Counted from the first letter of the stretch, positions 1-8,671 are shown. The stretch is DNA of 64,000 bases from Streptomyces sp. TLI_146 (GCF_002846415.1 NZ_PJMX01000001.1:4526001-4590000), one strand, 5' to 3'. Made by a program: numbers and translations. The notes: generated by a model not told the origin, from the sequence alone.

Positions 1-1556
1 AGAACGAGGCCAACCTCGGCGGCCAGGCCTTCTGGTCGCTGGGCGGCCTGTTCTTCGTGAACAGCCCCGAGCAGCGCCGGATGGGCATCAAGGACTCGTA
101 CGACCTGGCGCTCGCCGACTGGATGGGTTCGGCCGCCTTCGACCGCGAGCGCGAGGACCACTGGCCGCGCCAGTGGGCGAAGGCGTACGTCAACTTCGCC
201 GCCGGGGAGAAGCGGAGCTATCTGTACGGGCTCGGGCTGAAGGTGACGGCGACCGTCGGGTGGGCCGAGCGCGGCGCGGGCACCGCGGGCGGGCACGGCA
301 ACTCGGTGCCCCGCTTCCATCTGACCTGGGGGACCGGGCCCGAGGTCGTCCGGGTCTTCCGCGAGCCGGTCCTGGCGGCCGCCGCGCGCGGGCTGGTCAC
401 CTTCAAGTACCGCCATCGCGTCGACGACCTGATCGTCGAGGGCGGGGCGGCGGTCGGGGTGCGCGGAAGCGTCCTGGTGCCCTCGTCGGAGCCGCGCGGT
501 GTGGCCTCCTCTCGGGAGGCGCGGGGCGAGTTCGAGCTGCGGGCGCAGGCCGTCGTGGTCACCTCCGGCGGCATCGGCGGCGACCACGACCTGGTCCGCA
601 GGAACTGGCCGGTCGAGCGGATGGGGCCCGCGCCGCGCTCGATGGTGACCGGGGTGCCCGCGTACGTCGACGGGCGGATGCTGGGGATCACCGAGAACGC
701 GGGCGGTTCGATCGTCAACCGCGACCGCATGTGGCACTACACCGAGGGCCTGAAGAACTGGGACCCGATCTGGCCCGGCCACGGCATCCGGATCATCCCG
801 GGCCCGTCGTCCCTTTGGCTGGACGCGACCGGGCGGCGGCTGCCCGCGCCGCTCTTCCCCGGTCACGACACCCTCGGCACGCTCAAGCACATCGTGGGGA
901 CCGGCCATGACCACACCTGGTTCGTGCTGACGCGTTCCATCGTGGAGAAGGAGTTCGCGCTCTCCGGCTCGGAGCAGAACCCCGACATCACCGGCAAGGA
1001 CCTGAAGCTGGTCCTGTCACGGGTGCGCAAGGGCGCGCCCGGCCCCGTGCAGGCGTTCCTCGACCACGGCGAGGACTTCGTCGTGCGCCGCTCCCTGCGC
1101 GACCTGGTCGACGGCATGAACGCGATCTCCCCCGGCCCCAAGCTCGAACTCGACCAGGTGGAGCGGGAGATCCGGGCCCGCGACCGCGAGATCGACAACG
1201 GGTACGGCAAGGACTTCCAGGTCATGTCGATGCGCAACGCGCGCGCGTACTGGCCGGACCGCATCACCCGGGTTGCCAAGCCGCACCGGCTGCTGGACCC
1301 GGCGCACGGGCCGCTCATCGCCGTACGGCTGCACGTGCTGACGCGCAAGACGCTCGGCGGCCTGGAGACGACGCTCGATTCGCAGGTCGTACGGCCGGAC
1401 GGGACCCCGTTCGAGGGGCTGTACGCGGCCGGTGAGGTCGCCGGGTTCGGCGGCGGCGGGGTGCACGGCTACAACGCGCTGGAGGGCACGTTCCTCGGCG
1501 GCTGCATCTTCTCGGGCCGGGCGGCGGGACGGGCACTGGCGCGGCGGCTGGCGTGA
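1..1556 (+). CDS. FAD-binding dehydrogenase (KstD/fumarate reductase flavoprotein type), 5' partial
   Basis: The reading frame is open from base 3, so the N-terminus with the dinucleotide-binding motif lies left of the window; 517 residues are visible. The visible part has features of the FAD_binding_2 family: NEANLGGQAFWSLGG at the left edge, the central segment VVVTSGGIGGDHDLV, and the C-terminal FAD-contacting stretch with LYAAGEVAGFGGGG and HGYNALEGTFLGG. Family members remove hydrogen from steroid-like or dicarboxylate substrates; the substrate here cannot be told. It stands alone on the plus strand and converges on the lipoprotein gene with about 40 bp between stops. Family call is firm, substrate unknown. 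Confidence 0.9.
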   Translation, partial: NEANLGGQAFWSLGGLFFVNSPEQRRMGIKDSYDLALADWMGSAAFDREREDHWPRQWAKAYVNFAAGEKRSYLYGLGLKVTATVGWAERGAGTAGGHGNSVPRFHLTWGTGPEVVRVFREPVLAAAARGLVTFKYRHRVDDLIVEGGAAVGVRGSVLVPSSEPRGVASSREARGEFELRAQAVVVTSGGIGGDHDLVRRNWPVERMGPAPRSMVTGVPAYVDGRMLGITENAGGSIVNRDRMWHYTEGLKNWDPIWPGHGIRIIPGPSSLWLDATGRRLPAPLFPGHDTLGTLKHIVGTGHDHTWFVLTRSIVEKEFALSGSEQNPDITGKDLKLVLSRVRKGAPGPVQAFLDHGEDFVVRRSLRDLVDGMNAISPGPKLELDQVEREIRARDREIDNGYGKDFQVMSMRNARAYWPDRITRVAKPHRLLDPAHGPLIAVRLHVLTRKTLGGLETTLDSQVVRPDGTPFEGLYAAGEVAGFGGGGVHGYNALEGTFLGGCIFSGRAAGRALARRLA

Positions 1557-1597
1557 GAGGCCACGCCAACGCGTCGCCTCCAACTGATAGTTGACCG

Positions 1598-2155
1598 CTA
1601 CTCGTTGACCAGCACCGGCACGGACAGCACCGCGCTCGCCGCCTTCCCCGTCAGCGGGGTCTTCGGTACGGCGGTGAAGTCGATGCCCGCGCCCTCCGCG
1701 CGGGGTCCGGCGTGCCCGGCGGTGCCGTGGGCGGCCTCGCCCGCCTCGCCCTCCTCGGCGTACTGGAAGGAGCCGGTGCCGACGAGGTGGCCGCGCTCGT
1801 CGTAGAACGCGGCGCGCAGTTCGAGCGCGAGCACGTCGCTCACGTCGGAGGTGATGGCGAAGTGACCGGATACCGAGGGCTTCCCCTCGGAGAGCGCAAG
1901 CTTGGTGACGTGCACCCGGTCCGTGAACGGGCCCTGTTCCAGCCGCACTTCGCCCTTCGCGGGAACCTTGGCGAGGGTCGCGGCGGGCGCCGGGGCGCCG
2001 CTCGGCGCGGGGAAGGTGACGGCCGGGGCCGCCGCCTGCTCGGCCTGCGCGGGCCGCTGCCCGGCGTCGGCCTTGTCGCCGCCGGAGCCTCCGCAGGCCG
2101 TGGTGAGGGCCAGGGCGGTCAGGGCGAGAGCGGCCAGACGGATCGAGCGGTTCAC
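1598..2155 (-). CDS. Small secreted lipoprotein of unknown function
   Basis: 185 residues starting with a lipoprotein signal peptide: NRSIR, a hydrophobic core, then the lipobox LTTAC with the lipidated Cys near residue 21. The mature part begins with an Ala/Pro-rich linker (to about residue 65) and then a compact domain (VRLEQGPFTDRVHVTKL ... VSGHFAITSDVSDVLALELRAAFYDERG) that looks like a beta-sandwich of the kind in extracellular stress or binding proteins. I do not recognise a named family. It is monocistronic, convergent with the dehydrogenase. Its upstream region carries two parS-like sites, so its promoter lies next to or within a likely ParB-bound segment. Lipoprotein status is sure, function is not known. 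Confidence 0.85.
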   Translation of the reverse strand: MNRSIRLAALALTALALTTACGGSGGDKADAGQRPAQAEQAAAPAVTFPAPSGAPAPAATLAKVPAKGEVRLEQGPFTDRVHVTKLALSEGKPSVSGHFAITSDVSDVLALELRAAFYDERGHLVGTGSFQYAEEGEAGEAAHGTAGHAGPRAEGAGIDFTAVPKTPLTGKAASAVLSVPVLVNE

Positions 2156-2265
2156 TGCGTACTCCTGAATCGGCGGGTGCGGGGCCGGGAGAGGGTGACC
2201 CCCGGCCCCTGGTCAAGCTGGCCACGGCGGTCAACCGCCGTGCGGTAGCGGGTCGTTGGGGCGAT

Positions 2266-2279
2266 ATTTCACGTGAAAC
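2266..2279. promoter_or_regulatory. parS-like site 1
   Basis: ATTTCACGTGAAAC, one mismatch from the Streptomyces parS consensus GTTTCACGTGAAAC bound by ParB. It lies in the 199-bp gap between the lipoprotein and phosphatase genes, 49 bp from a perfect site. Confidence 0.7.
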
Positions 2280-2314
2280 GGCTCGTGTGGAACAGCTCGC
2301 GTGGAGCAGCTCGC

Positions 2315-2328
2315 GTTTCACGTGAAAC
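2315..2328. promoter_or_regulatory. parS site 2 (perfect 14-mer)
   Basis: GTTTCACGTGAAAC, an exact 14-bp palindrome identical to the known Streptomyces parS consensus. Streptomyces chromosomes concentrate these ParB sites around oriC, which fits the inferred position of this window. It is paired with site 1, and the DNA between them is built of 14-bp direct repeats starting GCTCG. Confidence 0.85.
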
Positions 2329-2354
2329 GTCGCTCACCCGACGGCCCCGTCGCG

Positions 2355-3893
2355 TCAGCCGCGCGGCGCCCGGCCGAACAGCGAGCGGTACATCTTGCCG
2401 TACAGCTCGGTGTTGATCTGGCTCGCCGCGAACTTCTCGGCGCCCGGCCCGTAGGCGTAGATCGGCACGTCGGCGCCGGTGTGGTTGCCGGAGAGGTAGG
2501 TCAGCCAGAGGCTCGCCTCGGGGGTGCCGTCCTTGACGCCGGCCGCGTCGTCGGGCGTACGGAACGTCGCCGGGCCGAAGTTCTTGACGTCGCCGGCACC
2601 GGCGCCGTTGAGGATGCCGGACGAGCGGGCCGGGTCCTTGGCACCCGACTTGTCGCGCGACGTCGTCGAGTTGTTCGCCGGGTTGCCCGCGTCCGTGTTG
2701 GCCGGGGGCGCGACGGCCTCGGCGTTGGTGTACGTGCCCTTCTCGATGATGTTGAAGCCCGCGCACTCGTGGTCAGCGGTCACGATGACCAGCGTGTGCC
2801 CGTCCTTCTTGGCGAAGTCGTACGCGGCCTTGACCGCGTCATCGAACGCCTTGACCTCGGCGAGCGTCTGAGCGGCGTCGTTGGCGTGCGAGCGCTTGTC
2901 GATCTGGGCGCCCTCGATCTGGAGGAAGAAGCCCTTCTTGGACCGGCCGTTGAGCAGGTCGATCGACTTCTTCGCCATGTCGGAGAGGGTCGGCTCCTGC
3001 TTCTGCGGGGCGTCCGCCGGGAGCCCGGCCTTGGCCTGCTCGACGGTCAGGTTGCCGCGGTTGAAGAGGCCGACGACCTTCTTGCCCTTGACGCCGTCGA
3101 GGTCGGCCTTGGTGGCGACCTTCTGGCTGGCGGCGGTCTGCGCGGGCAGGCTCGGGTCGCCGAAGCTGCCGAGCACCTGGTAGCCCTGGGCCTGGAGGGC
3201 CTTCTGGTCGTCCGGCTCGAAACGGGCGAGGCCGCCGCCGAGGACGACGTCGGCGGTGCCGTTGCGGGCGATCTGCTCGGCGACCGGGGTGATCAGCGTC
3301 TTGTCCTCGGGGGCCTTCTCGTACGAGCCGTCCGCGTTCTTCGGCAGGCAGGCCGCGTCCGAGTAGACCGGTCCCTGGCAGCCGCGCAGCAGCACGTGGC
3401 TGAACTGGGCGCCGGGGGTGGCGTCGGTGACCTCGGCGGTCGAGACGTTGCCGGTGGCGAAGCCGGCCTTCTTGGCCTGCTCCATCAGCGTGACGCGGCG
3501 CTTCTCGTACGCGTCCACGCCGAGCGCGGCGTTGTACGTCTTCACGCCGGACGACCACGCGGTGGCGGAGCTCGCCGAGTCGGTGACCAGCGCGGGCTGG
3601 TCGGTGCCCTTCTCAACGGCGTACGTGGCGACCGCGCCCGTGTAGGGCAGGCGCTCCATGTTCAGCTTGCCCTGGGCGCCGTAGTAGCGCTCGCGGCCGG
3701 CGGTGACATGGGTGCGGCCCATGCCGTCGCCGAGCAGGTAGATGACGTTGTGTATCTCCTGGCCGTGGCCCGGGAACGGGCGGGCGTCGTGCTGCGGGGC
3801 GGAGTTGGCCGTGACGGCGCTGCCCGCCGCGACGGCGGAGGCCAGCGCCACCACCGTCAGCGCCTTGCGGCGCTTGTGTCCCATGGATCTCAT
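2355..3893 (-). CDS. phoA: Secreted alkaline phosphatase, PhoA type
   Basis: 512 residues of the metal-dependent alkaline phosphatase family, which frees phosphate from organic esters outside the cell. Visible motifs: YLLGDGMGRTHVTAG (metal ligand Asp), TDSASSATAWSSGVKTYN around the nucleophilic Ser, VTADHECAG and SGNHTGADVP with metal-binding His. The N-terminus (GHKRRKALTVVALASA) is a signal peptide with paired Arg, so export by Tat is possible, and tatA lies nearby. Start choice: ATG at 3893 is preferred over 3884 because a -10-like TAGCTT ends about 7 bp before it and no ribosome binding site is seen, which suggests a leaderless mRNA. A candidate PHO box sits just upstream, so induction by PhoP under phosphate starvation is likely. 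Family call is firm. Confidence 0.93.
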   Translation of the reverse strand: MRSMGHKRRKALTVVALASAVAAGSAVTANSAPQHDARPFPGHGQEIHNVIYLLGDGMGRTHVTAGRERYYGAQGKLNMERLPYTGAVATYAVEKGTDQPALVTDSASSATAWSSGVKTYNAALGVDAYEKRRVTLMEQAKKAGFATGNVSTAEVTDATPGAQFSHVLLRGCQGPVYSDAACLPKNADGSYEKAPEDKTLITPVAEQIARNGTADVVLGGGLARFEPDDQKALQAQGYQVLGSFGDPSLPAQTAASQKVATKADLDGVKGKKVVGLFNRGNLTVEQAKAGLPADAPQKQEPTLSDMAKKSIDLLNGRSKKGFFLQIEGAQIDKRSHANDAAQTLAEVKAFDDAVKAAYDFAKKDGHTLVIVTADHECAGFNIIEKGTYTNAEAVAPPANTDAGNPANNSTTSRDKSGAKDPARSSGILNGAGAGDVKNFGPATFRTPDDAAGVKDGTPEASLWLTYLSGNHTGADVPIYAYGPGAEKFAASQINTELYGKMYRSLFGRAPRG

Positions 3894-3900
3894 GGCGGCG

Positions 3901-3933
3901 AAGCTATGAGCCGAATATGAACGAGTTGTGAGG
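3901..3933 (-). promoter_or_regulatory. Candidate PHO box and promoter of phoA
   Basis: Read on the minus strand there are three 11-bp direct units: CCTCACAACTC, GTTCATATTCG and GCTCATAGCTT. PhoP of Streptomyces binds 11-bp repeats of the type GTTCACC plus 4 bases. The last unit ends in TAGCTT, a plausible -10 hexamer placed so that transcription would start at or next to the ATG at 3893. The middle unit matches GTTCACC at 5 of 7 bases. Confidence 0.65.
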
Positions 3934-4047
3934 TGCGGGAGTACGGCGAACGAACGGCTTTGCCTTTCCAATGGGGGTGATCCGTGGTGGTGATCCGTGG
4001 TGGTGATGCGCCGTGATGATGCCCGTGGCGGTGCTCGTGGTGGCGCT

Positions 4048-5565
4048 CTACCCGTACGAGAGGCCGGAGCAGATGTTGTCGTCCGCCGAGCGGGCCTTGT
4101 CCGCGACCTCGGAGGGGACGGCGGCGGGGGCGTTGTCCGAGGGGGCGTCGGCGTACTTCGACCCCAGGGTGACGCTGAGCCCGGTCGCCTTGGTCGGGCG
4201 CAGCAGCGCGCCGGGGAAGCGCTGGGCGAGTGCGTCGGCGTGGGCGCGGGAGCCGGGCCCGTACTCGATGACGGTGTGGACGAAGTCCTGGGTGGCGGCG
4301 GTCGCCGTGCCGGTGACCGTGTAGCCGCCCGCCTTGAGGGAGTCGGCCGCGCGGGCGGCCAGGCCCTTGGTGGTGGTGCCGTTGTAGACGGCGACGGACA
4401 CCCCGGCGCCCGAGGGCGGGGCGCTCGGACTCGGGCGCGTACTCGGGGAGGCTGCCTGTGCCTGCTCCTGTTTGCCGCCCGCGTCCTCGCCGTCCACGGT
4501 CCGGTCCGCGCGCAGGGCCGCGAAGAGCGCGTCGGCCTGCGGCTTCACTATCGCCACGCGCGCGCCCTCGTACCGCCAGGGCAGGGTGACGAACTTGGTG
4601 TTGTGCAGGTCGATGCTCTTCATCGACAGGGCGAAGGAGATCAGCTTGTCGGCCGAGCCGAGGCCCGGGTCGACCGTCATGGAGGCGGTCGCGGCCTTGG
4701 CGAGCGGGAAGAGGGTGGTCGGGCTGAGGCCCCGCGACTTGACCTTCTTCATGAGGCTGGCGATGAACGCCTGCTGGCGCTGGATGCGGCCGATGTCCGA
4801 GCCGTCGCCTATGCCGTGCCGGATGCGTACGTAGTCGAGCGCCTTCTGGCCGGAGACCCCTTGGACGCCCTTGGTGAACAGCCGCTCCCCGCGCGCGTGG
4901 AGGTTGGGGTTGAGGTCGCCCTGGTAGATGTCCTTGGGCACGCAGACCTGGACGCCGCCGACGGCCTCGGTCATCTTGGCGAAGCCCGCGAAGTCGACGA
5001 CCACGGTGTGGTCGACGCGCAGCCCGGTCAGCTTCTCGACGGTGTTCTGGGTGCAGGCCGGGTTGCCCTTGGCGGTGTCGCCCACGGAGAACGCCGAGTT
5101 GAACATCACGTTGTGCTGGGTCTTGGTCCACGTGCCGTCCGGGAGTCGGCAGGGCGGCACGTCGACCAGGGTGTCGCGGGGTATGGAGACGGCCGTGGCG
5201 TGCTGGTGGTCGGCGTGGACGTGCATCAGGAACGCGGTGTCCGAGCGGCCGATGTCACCGTCGCCGTGGCCGTACCGCTCGTTGTCGCCCGCCCGTGAGT
5301 CCGAGCCGATGACCAGGACGTTCTGGCCCTTGGCCGAGGCGGCCGGGCGGTCGCCGGAGACCCCGCCGTCGTCGAAGGTGCGGATGTCGCCGTTGAGCTG
5401 GAGGTAGAGCCAGCCGGCCCCGGCCACGGCGAGGACGAGCAGGGACACCAGCAGGGCGAGCACCAGGCGCAGCCGACTGCGTCTGCGCCGCCGGGCCGGG
5501 GGCGCACCGGCGGCGCCCTTCCGGCTTCCGCCGCGCGCGTGTCCCGCCTTGTGGCTGCCTGCCAT
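4048..5565 (-). CDS. LytR-CpsA-Psr (LCP) family cell-wall glycopolymer ligase with LytR_C domain
   Basis: 505 residues. A basic N-terminal tail (RRRRRSRLR) is followed by one membrane helix (about 35-55) and an extracellular LCP domain: IGSDSRAGDN, DTAFLMHVHADHQHATAVSIPRDT, KLTGLRVDHTVVVDFAGF, DYVRIRHGIGDGSDIGRIQRQQ, where the Arg and Asp residues bind pyrophosphate lipid. The C-terminal 90 residues (VAVYNGTTTKGLAARAADSL ... LSVTLGSKY) are a LytR_C domain. LCP proteins move teichoic-acid-like polymers from lipid carriers to peptidoglycan. The start at 5565 follows GGACAGGG and gives the normal length; the frame stays open far upstream on the minus strand, but that is antisense to the peptidase gene. 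It is divergent from tatA with 90 bp between starts. Confidence 0.93.
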   Translation of the reverse strand: MAGSHKAGHARGGSRKGAAGAPPARRRRRSRLRLVLALLVSLLVLAVAGAGWLYLQLNGDIRTFDDGGVSGDRPAASAKGQNVLVIGSDSRAGDNERYGHGDGDIGRSDTAFLMHVHADHQHATAVSIPRDTLVDVPPCRLPDGTWTKTQHNVMFNSAFSVGDTAKGNPACTQNTVEKLTGLRVDHTVVVDFAGFAKMTEAVGGVQVCVPKDIYQGDLNPNLHARGERLFTKGVQGVSGQKALDYVRIRHGIGDGSDIGRIQRQQAFIASLMKKVKSRGLSPTTLFPLAKAATASMTVDPGLGSADKLISFALSMKSIDLHNTKFVTLPWRYEGARVAIVKPQADALFAALRADRTVDGEDAGGKQEQAQAASPSTRPSPSAPPSGAGVSVAVYNGTTTKGLAARAADSLKAGGYTVTGTATAATQDFVHTVIEYGPGSRAHADALAQRFPGALLRPTKATGLSVTLGSKYADAPSDNAPAAVPSEVADKARSADDNICSGLSYG

Positions 5566-5655
5566 CCGTACGCCCTGTCCGTGTCCGATTAGTTGTACAG
5601 TTGCGCAATGTAGCAAGTCTTGCTGAGAGAGAAGCCGAGAGGGAAGGACGACGGG

Positions 5656-5832
5656 ATGTTCCTGCGCAATGGTCTGGAGCCCTGGCATCTGCTGATCGTC
5701 GCCGTGGTGCTGATCCTGCTCTTCGGCTCCAAGAAGCTGCCCGACACGGCCCGGGCCCTGGGCAAGTCGCTGCGGATCCTCAAGAGCGAGACGCGGGCAC
5801 TGAAGGACGAGTCGGACGCCCCCCGCCCGTAG
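5656..5832 (+). CDS. tatA: Twin-arginine translocase subunit TatA/TatE family
   Basis: 58 residues: a short N-terminus, one membrane helix (about 9-23, HLLIVAVVLILLFG), the conserved FGSKKLPDTARALGKSLR hinge and amphipathic helix, then a charged tail. This is the layout of TatA/E, which forms the protein-conducting part of the Tat pathway for folded proteins. It is shorter than the main housekeeping TatA of Streptomyces (about 90 residues or more), so it may be a second copy. The ATG at 5656 follows GGAAGGA at good distance; the upstream in-frame ATG at 5620 would add 12 residues not typical of the family. No tatB or tatC is adjacent. The nearby phosphatase has a Tat-like signal, but that link is only inferred. 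Confidence 0.9.
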   Translation: MFLRNGLEPWHLLIVAVVLILLFGSKKLPDTARALGKSLRILKSETRALKDESDAPRP

Positions 5833-5867
5833 CCCTGCGGGACCGTTCGGCATGTACACGCCCCGAG

Positions 5868-5876
5868 TTGTCCACA
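5868..5876 (+). promoter_or_regulatory. Single DnaA-box-like 9-mer
   Basis: TTGTCCACA in the gap between tatA and the S9 peptidase. This is the preferred DnaA box of Streptomyces. A lone copy is not an origin; it could titrate DnaA, affect transcription of the peptidase gene, or be chance. Confidence 0.4.
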
Positions 5877-5928
5877 GGCTGCGGACGGTGGGGGCGGGTT
5901 GTCGGCGGGGCGGCGCATGATGGGGTCC

Positions 5929-7704
5929 ATGAACGAGATGCCGGAGTGGGAGAAGCGGTTCAGGGCGCCCCGGGTCGGGCTCCCCGACTGGGCGGAGGAC
6001 GCCCCGGACCGCTCGCTGTTCGTGTCGAACGCGACGGGGACGTACGAGCTGTACGCATGGGACCGGGCGACCGGCGCCCAGCGCCAGGCGACGGACCGGC
6101 CGAACGGGACGACGGACGGGGTGCTGACGCCGGACGGCGAGTGGATCTGGTGGTTCAGCGACACCGACGGGGACGAGTTCGGCGTGTGGATGCGCCAGCC
6201 GTTCGGCGGGGGCGACGACGAGCCCGCCGTGCCGGGCCTTGAGCCGTCCTACCCGGCGGGCCTCGCGCTCGGCCGGGACGGCACGGCGGTGGTCGGCCGC
6301 TCCACCGACGAGGACGGCACGACGGTCCACGTGGTGCGACCCGGGGCCGCGCCGGTGGAGATCTACCGGCACCGCGAGTCGGCGGGCGTCGGCGACCTCT
6401 CGTACGACGGGACGCTGATCGCCCTGGAGCACACCGAGCACGGCGACGCGATGCACTCGGCGCTGCGCGTGGTCCGGCTCGACGGCTCCACGGCCGCCGA
6501 GCTCGACGACACCAAGGGCGGCGCCGAGGAGCTCGGCCTCGAAGTGCTCGGCTTCGCGCCGCTGCCCGGCGACACCCGGCTGCTGATCGCGCACCAGCGC
6601 CGGGGCCGCTGGGAGCCGATGGTGTGGGACGTGGCGTCGGGCGCGGAGACCGAGCTCGCGCTCGAACTGCCGGGCGACGTGGTGGCGGAGTGGTATCCGG
6701 ACGGCTCGGCGCTGCTCGTCGTCCACAGCTTCGAGGCCCGCAGCGAGCTGTTCCGGTACGACCTGGCGGCGGCCGAGCTGGTCGAGGTGGAGACCCCGGC
6801 CGGTTCCGTCTCGGGCGCCACGGCCCGGCCCGACGGGACCGTGGAGTACCTGTGGTCGTCGGCGGCGCGCCCCTCCGAGGTGCGCTCCACCACGGGCGCG
6901 GTCGTCCTCGACCCTCCGGGCATGAAGGCGCCCGGCTCGGTCCCGGTGGAGGACGCGTGGGTGGAGGGGCCCGGCGGCCGGATCCACGCGCTGGTGCAGC
7001 GGCCGGCCGGGGCGGGCCCGTTCCCGACCGTCTTCGAGCTCCACGGCGGCCCGACCTGGCACGACAGCGACGCCTTCGCGGCGGGCCCGGCGGCCTGGCT
7101 GGACCACGGGTACGCGGTGGTGCGCGTCAACTACCGCGGCTCCACGGGGTACGGCAGGGAGTGGACGGACGCGCTCAAGCACCGGGTCGGGCTCATCGAG
7201 CTGGAGGACGTGGCGGCGGTCCGGGAGTGGGCGGTCTCGTCCGGCCTCGCCGACCCGTCCAGGCTGGTCCTCTCGGGCGCCTCCTGGGGCGGCTATCTGA
7301 CCCTGCTGGGCCTCGGCACCCAGCCGGACGCGTGGTCGCTGGGGATCGCGGTGGTGCCGGTCGCGGACTATGTGACGGCGTACCACGACGAGATGGAAGC
7401 GCTGAAGGCGATGGACCGCACGCTGCTCGGCGGCACACCGGAGGAGGTGCCGGAGCGCTTCGAGGCATCGTCGCCGCTGACGTACGTGGACGCGGTGAAG
7501 GCCCCCGTCTACATCTCGGCGGGCGTCAACGACCCGCGCTGCCCGATCCGCCAGGTCGAGAACTACGTGGACCGCCTGGCCGCCCGGGGCGCGGTGCACG
7601 AGGTGTACCGGTACGACGCGGGGCACGGCTCGCTGGTGGTGGAGGAGCGGATCAAGCAGGTGCGGCTGGAGCTGGAGTTCGCGGGGAGGCACCTGGCCCC
7701 ATAG
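5929..7704 (+). CDS. S9 family prolyl-oligopeptidase-like serine peptidase
   Basis: 591 residues. The N-terminal half carries beta-propeller-like repeats (LFVSNATGTYELYAWDRATG, GEWIWWFSDTDGDEFGVW, and so on) and the C-terminal 240 residues are an alpha/beta hydrolase with the S9 catalytic triad: Ser452 in SGASWGGY, Asp535 in GVNDPRCP and His566 in DAGHGS. The HGGPTWHDSD segment forms the oxyanion loop. Members cut short peptides after proline or release single acyl-amino acids in the cytoplasm; no signal peptide is seen. The start at 5929 (NEMPEWEKRF follows Met) was chosen because the family begins near here; ATGs at 5899, 5917 and 5938 are alternatives. It precedes the SURF1 gene by 60 bp on the same strand. 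Confidence 0.9.
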   Translation: MNEMPEWEKRFRAPRVGLPDWAEDAPDRSLFVSNATGTYELYAWDRATGAQRQATDRPNGTTDGVLTPDGEWIWWFSDTDGDEFGVWMRQPFGGGDDEPAVPGLEPSYPAGLALGRDGTAVVGRSTDEDGTTVHVVRPGAAPVEIYRHRESAGVGDLSYDGTLIALEHTEHGDAMHSALRVVRLDGSTAAELDDTKGGAEELGLEVLGFAPLPGDTRLLIAHQRRGRWEPMVWDVASGAETELALELPGDVVAEWYPDGSALLVVHSFEARSELFRYDLAAAELVEVETPAGSVSGATARPDGTVEYLWSSAARPSEVRSTTGAVVLDPPGMKAPGSVPVEDAWVEGPGGRIHALVQRPAGAGPFPTVFELHGGPTWHDSDAFAAGPAAWLDHGYAVVRVNYRGSTGYGREWTDALKHRVGLIELEDVAAVREWAVSSGLADPSRLVLSGASWGGYLTLLGLGTQPDAWSLGIAVVPVADYVTAYHDEMEALKAMDRTLLGGTPEEVPERFEASSPLTYVDAVKAPVYISAGVNDPRCPIRQVENYVDRLAARGAVHEVYRYDAGHGSLVVEERIKQVRLELEFAGRHLAP

Positions 7705-7764
7705 GAAGAGACGGGCGGGCACCCCGCGCCCCGGCCCCCCGGAGGGATTCCGTACCGTGGTGGT

Positions 7765-8529
7765 GTGTACCGGTTCCTGCTGACGCCCCGCTGGTGGGGG
7801 ATCAACGTCTTCGTCGTGCTGGCCATCCCCTTCTGCGTGTTCATGGGGTCCTGGCAGCTCGGCCGCTTCGAGGACCGCGTGCAGTCGCACAACGCGGCCG
7901 ACGAGCGGCCCGACCCGGCCGAGCAGAAGGCCGCGCCGCTGCGCGAGCTGCTGCCCGTCGACCAGAAGACGTCGGGCCGCACGGCGAGCGCGACCGGGCA
8001 GTACGGGGAGCAGTTCCTGGTGCCGGACCGCCGGGTGGACGGCCGCAGCGGCTCGTATGTGCTGACCCTGCTGCGTACCGACGGCGGCAAGGCGCTGCCC
8101 GTGGTGCGCGGCTGGCTGCCGAAGGGCCGCCCGGCGCCCGCCCCGCCCACCGGTGAGGTCAGCGTCGCCGGTGCGCTCCAGGCCTCCGAGACGCCCGGGA
8201 CGGACGGGGTGAACGCCTCGGGCGGGCTCCCCCGGGGCCAGCTCGGGATGATCAGCGCGGCGTCGCTGGTCAATCTCGTGCCGTACGAGGTGTACGACGC
8301 GTGGATCACGCTCACCGACGCCGACTCGGGGATGACGGCGGTGCCGGCCGCCAAGCCGCAGAACACCGGCCTGGACCTGAAGGCGTTCCAGAACCTCGGC
8401 TACACCGGCGAGTGGTTCGTCTTCGCCGGGTTCGTGGTGTTCATGTGGTTCCGGCTGCTGCGGCGCGAGGCCGAGGCGGCGGAGGACGCGGAGCTGGGGC
8501 TGGCGCCCGAGCCGAGCGGTACGGGTTGA
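7765..8529 (+). CDS. SURF1 family protein (cytochrome oxidase assembly)
   Basis: 254 residues, GTG start followed by YRFLLTPRWWG, the usual actinobacterial SURF1 beginning. Two membrane helices flank an outside domain: one at about 10-28 (INVFVVLAIPFCVFMGSWQLGRF) and one near 215-235 (EWFVFAGFVVFMWFRLL). Conserved points include GxWQLGRxxxR, the 'TASATGQY' and 'RGWLPKG' segments, and the NLGYTGEWF lead into the second helix. SURF1 helps load heme a into aa3-type oxidase. GGAGGG lies 18 bp before the GTG, rather far, but no other in-frame start is available. The gene ends at a degenerate copy of the palindromic repeat family. Confidence 0.9.
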   Translation: MYRFLLTPRWWGINVFVVLAIPFCVFMGSWQLGRFEDRVQSHNAADERPDPAEQKAAPLRELLPVDQKTSGRTASATGQYGEQFLVPDRRVDGRSGSYVLTLLRTDGGKALPVVRGWLPKGRPAPAPPTGEVSVAGALQASETPGTDGVNASGGLPRGQLGMISAASLVNLVPYEVYDAWITLTDADSGMTAVPAAKPQNTGLDLKAFQNLGYTGEWFVFAGFVVFMWFRLLRREAEAAEDAELGLAPEPSGTG

Positions 8530-8550
8530 GTCGGATTCGGCTGCGTTTCG

Positions 8551-8612
8551 GCTGCGGGCCGGTGGGAGCTGAGCGCGCGGTTCCCCGCGCCCCTGGGCAA
8601 CTGCGGTGGGAG
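8551..8612. repeat. Palindromic repeat family, locus a (degenerate single copy)
   Basis: Core at 8575-8594 (GCGCGGTTCCCCGCGCCCCT, 19 of 20 to the family core) between the convergent SURF1 and membrane-protein genes. No matching right arm is present, so this may be a decayed member. Confidence 0.7.
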
Positions 8613-8671
8613 CGGGAACGCATGGTGACGCCCCCGCTCCCCCTGCTCCTCCCCCTCCGGATGAGGAGCCG

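Noticed and set aside
5868..5876. Replication origin
   Set aside because: Only one DnaA box is present; oriC of Streptomyces has many boxes between dnaA and dnaN.
4048..7890. 1280-residue minus-strand frame including the LCP gene
   Set aside because: Only 4048-5565 shows LCP features; the rest is antisense to the S9 peptidase and tatA.
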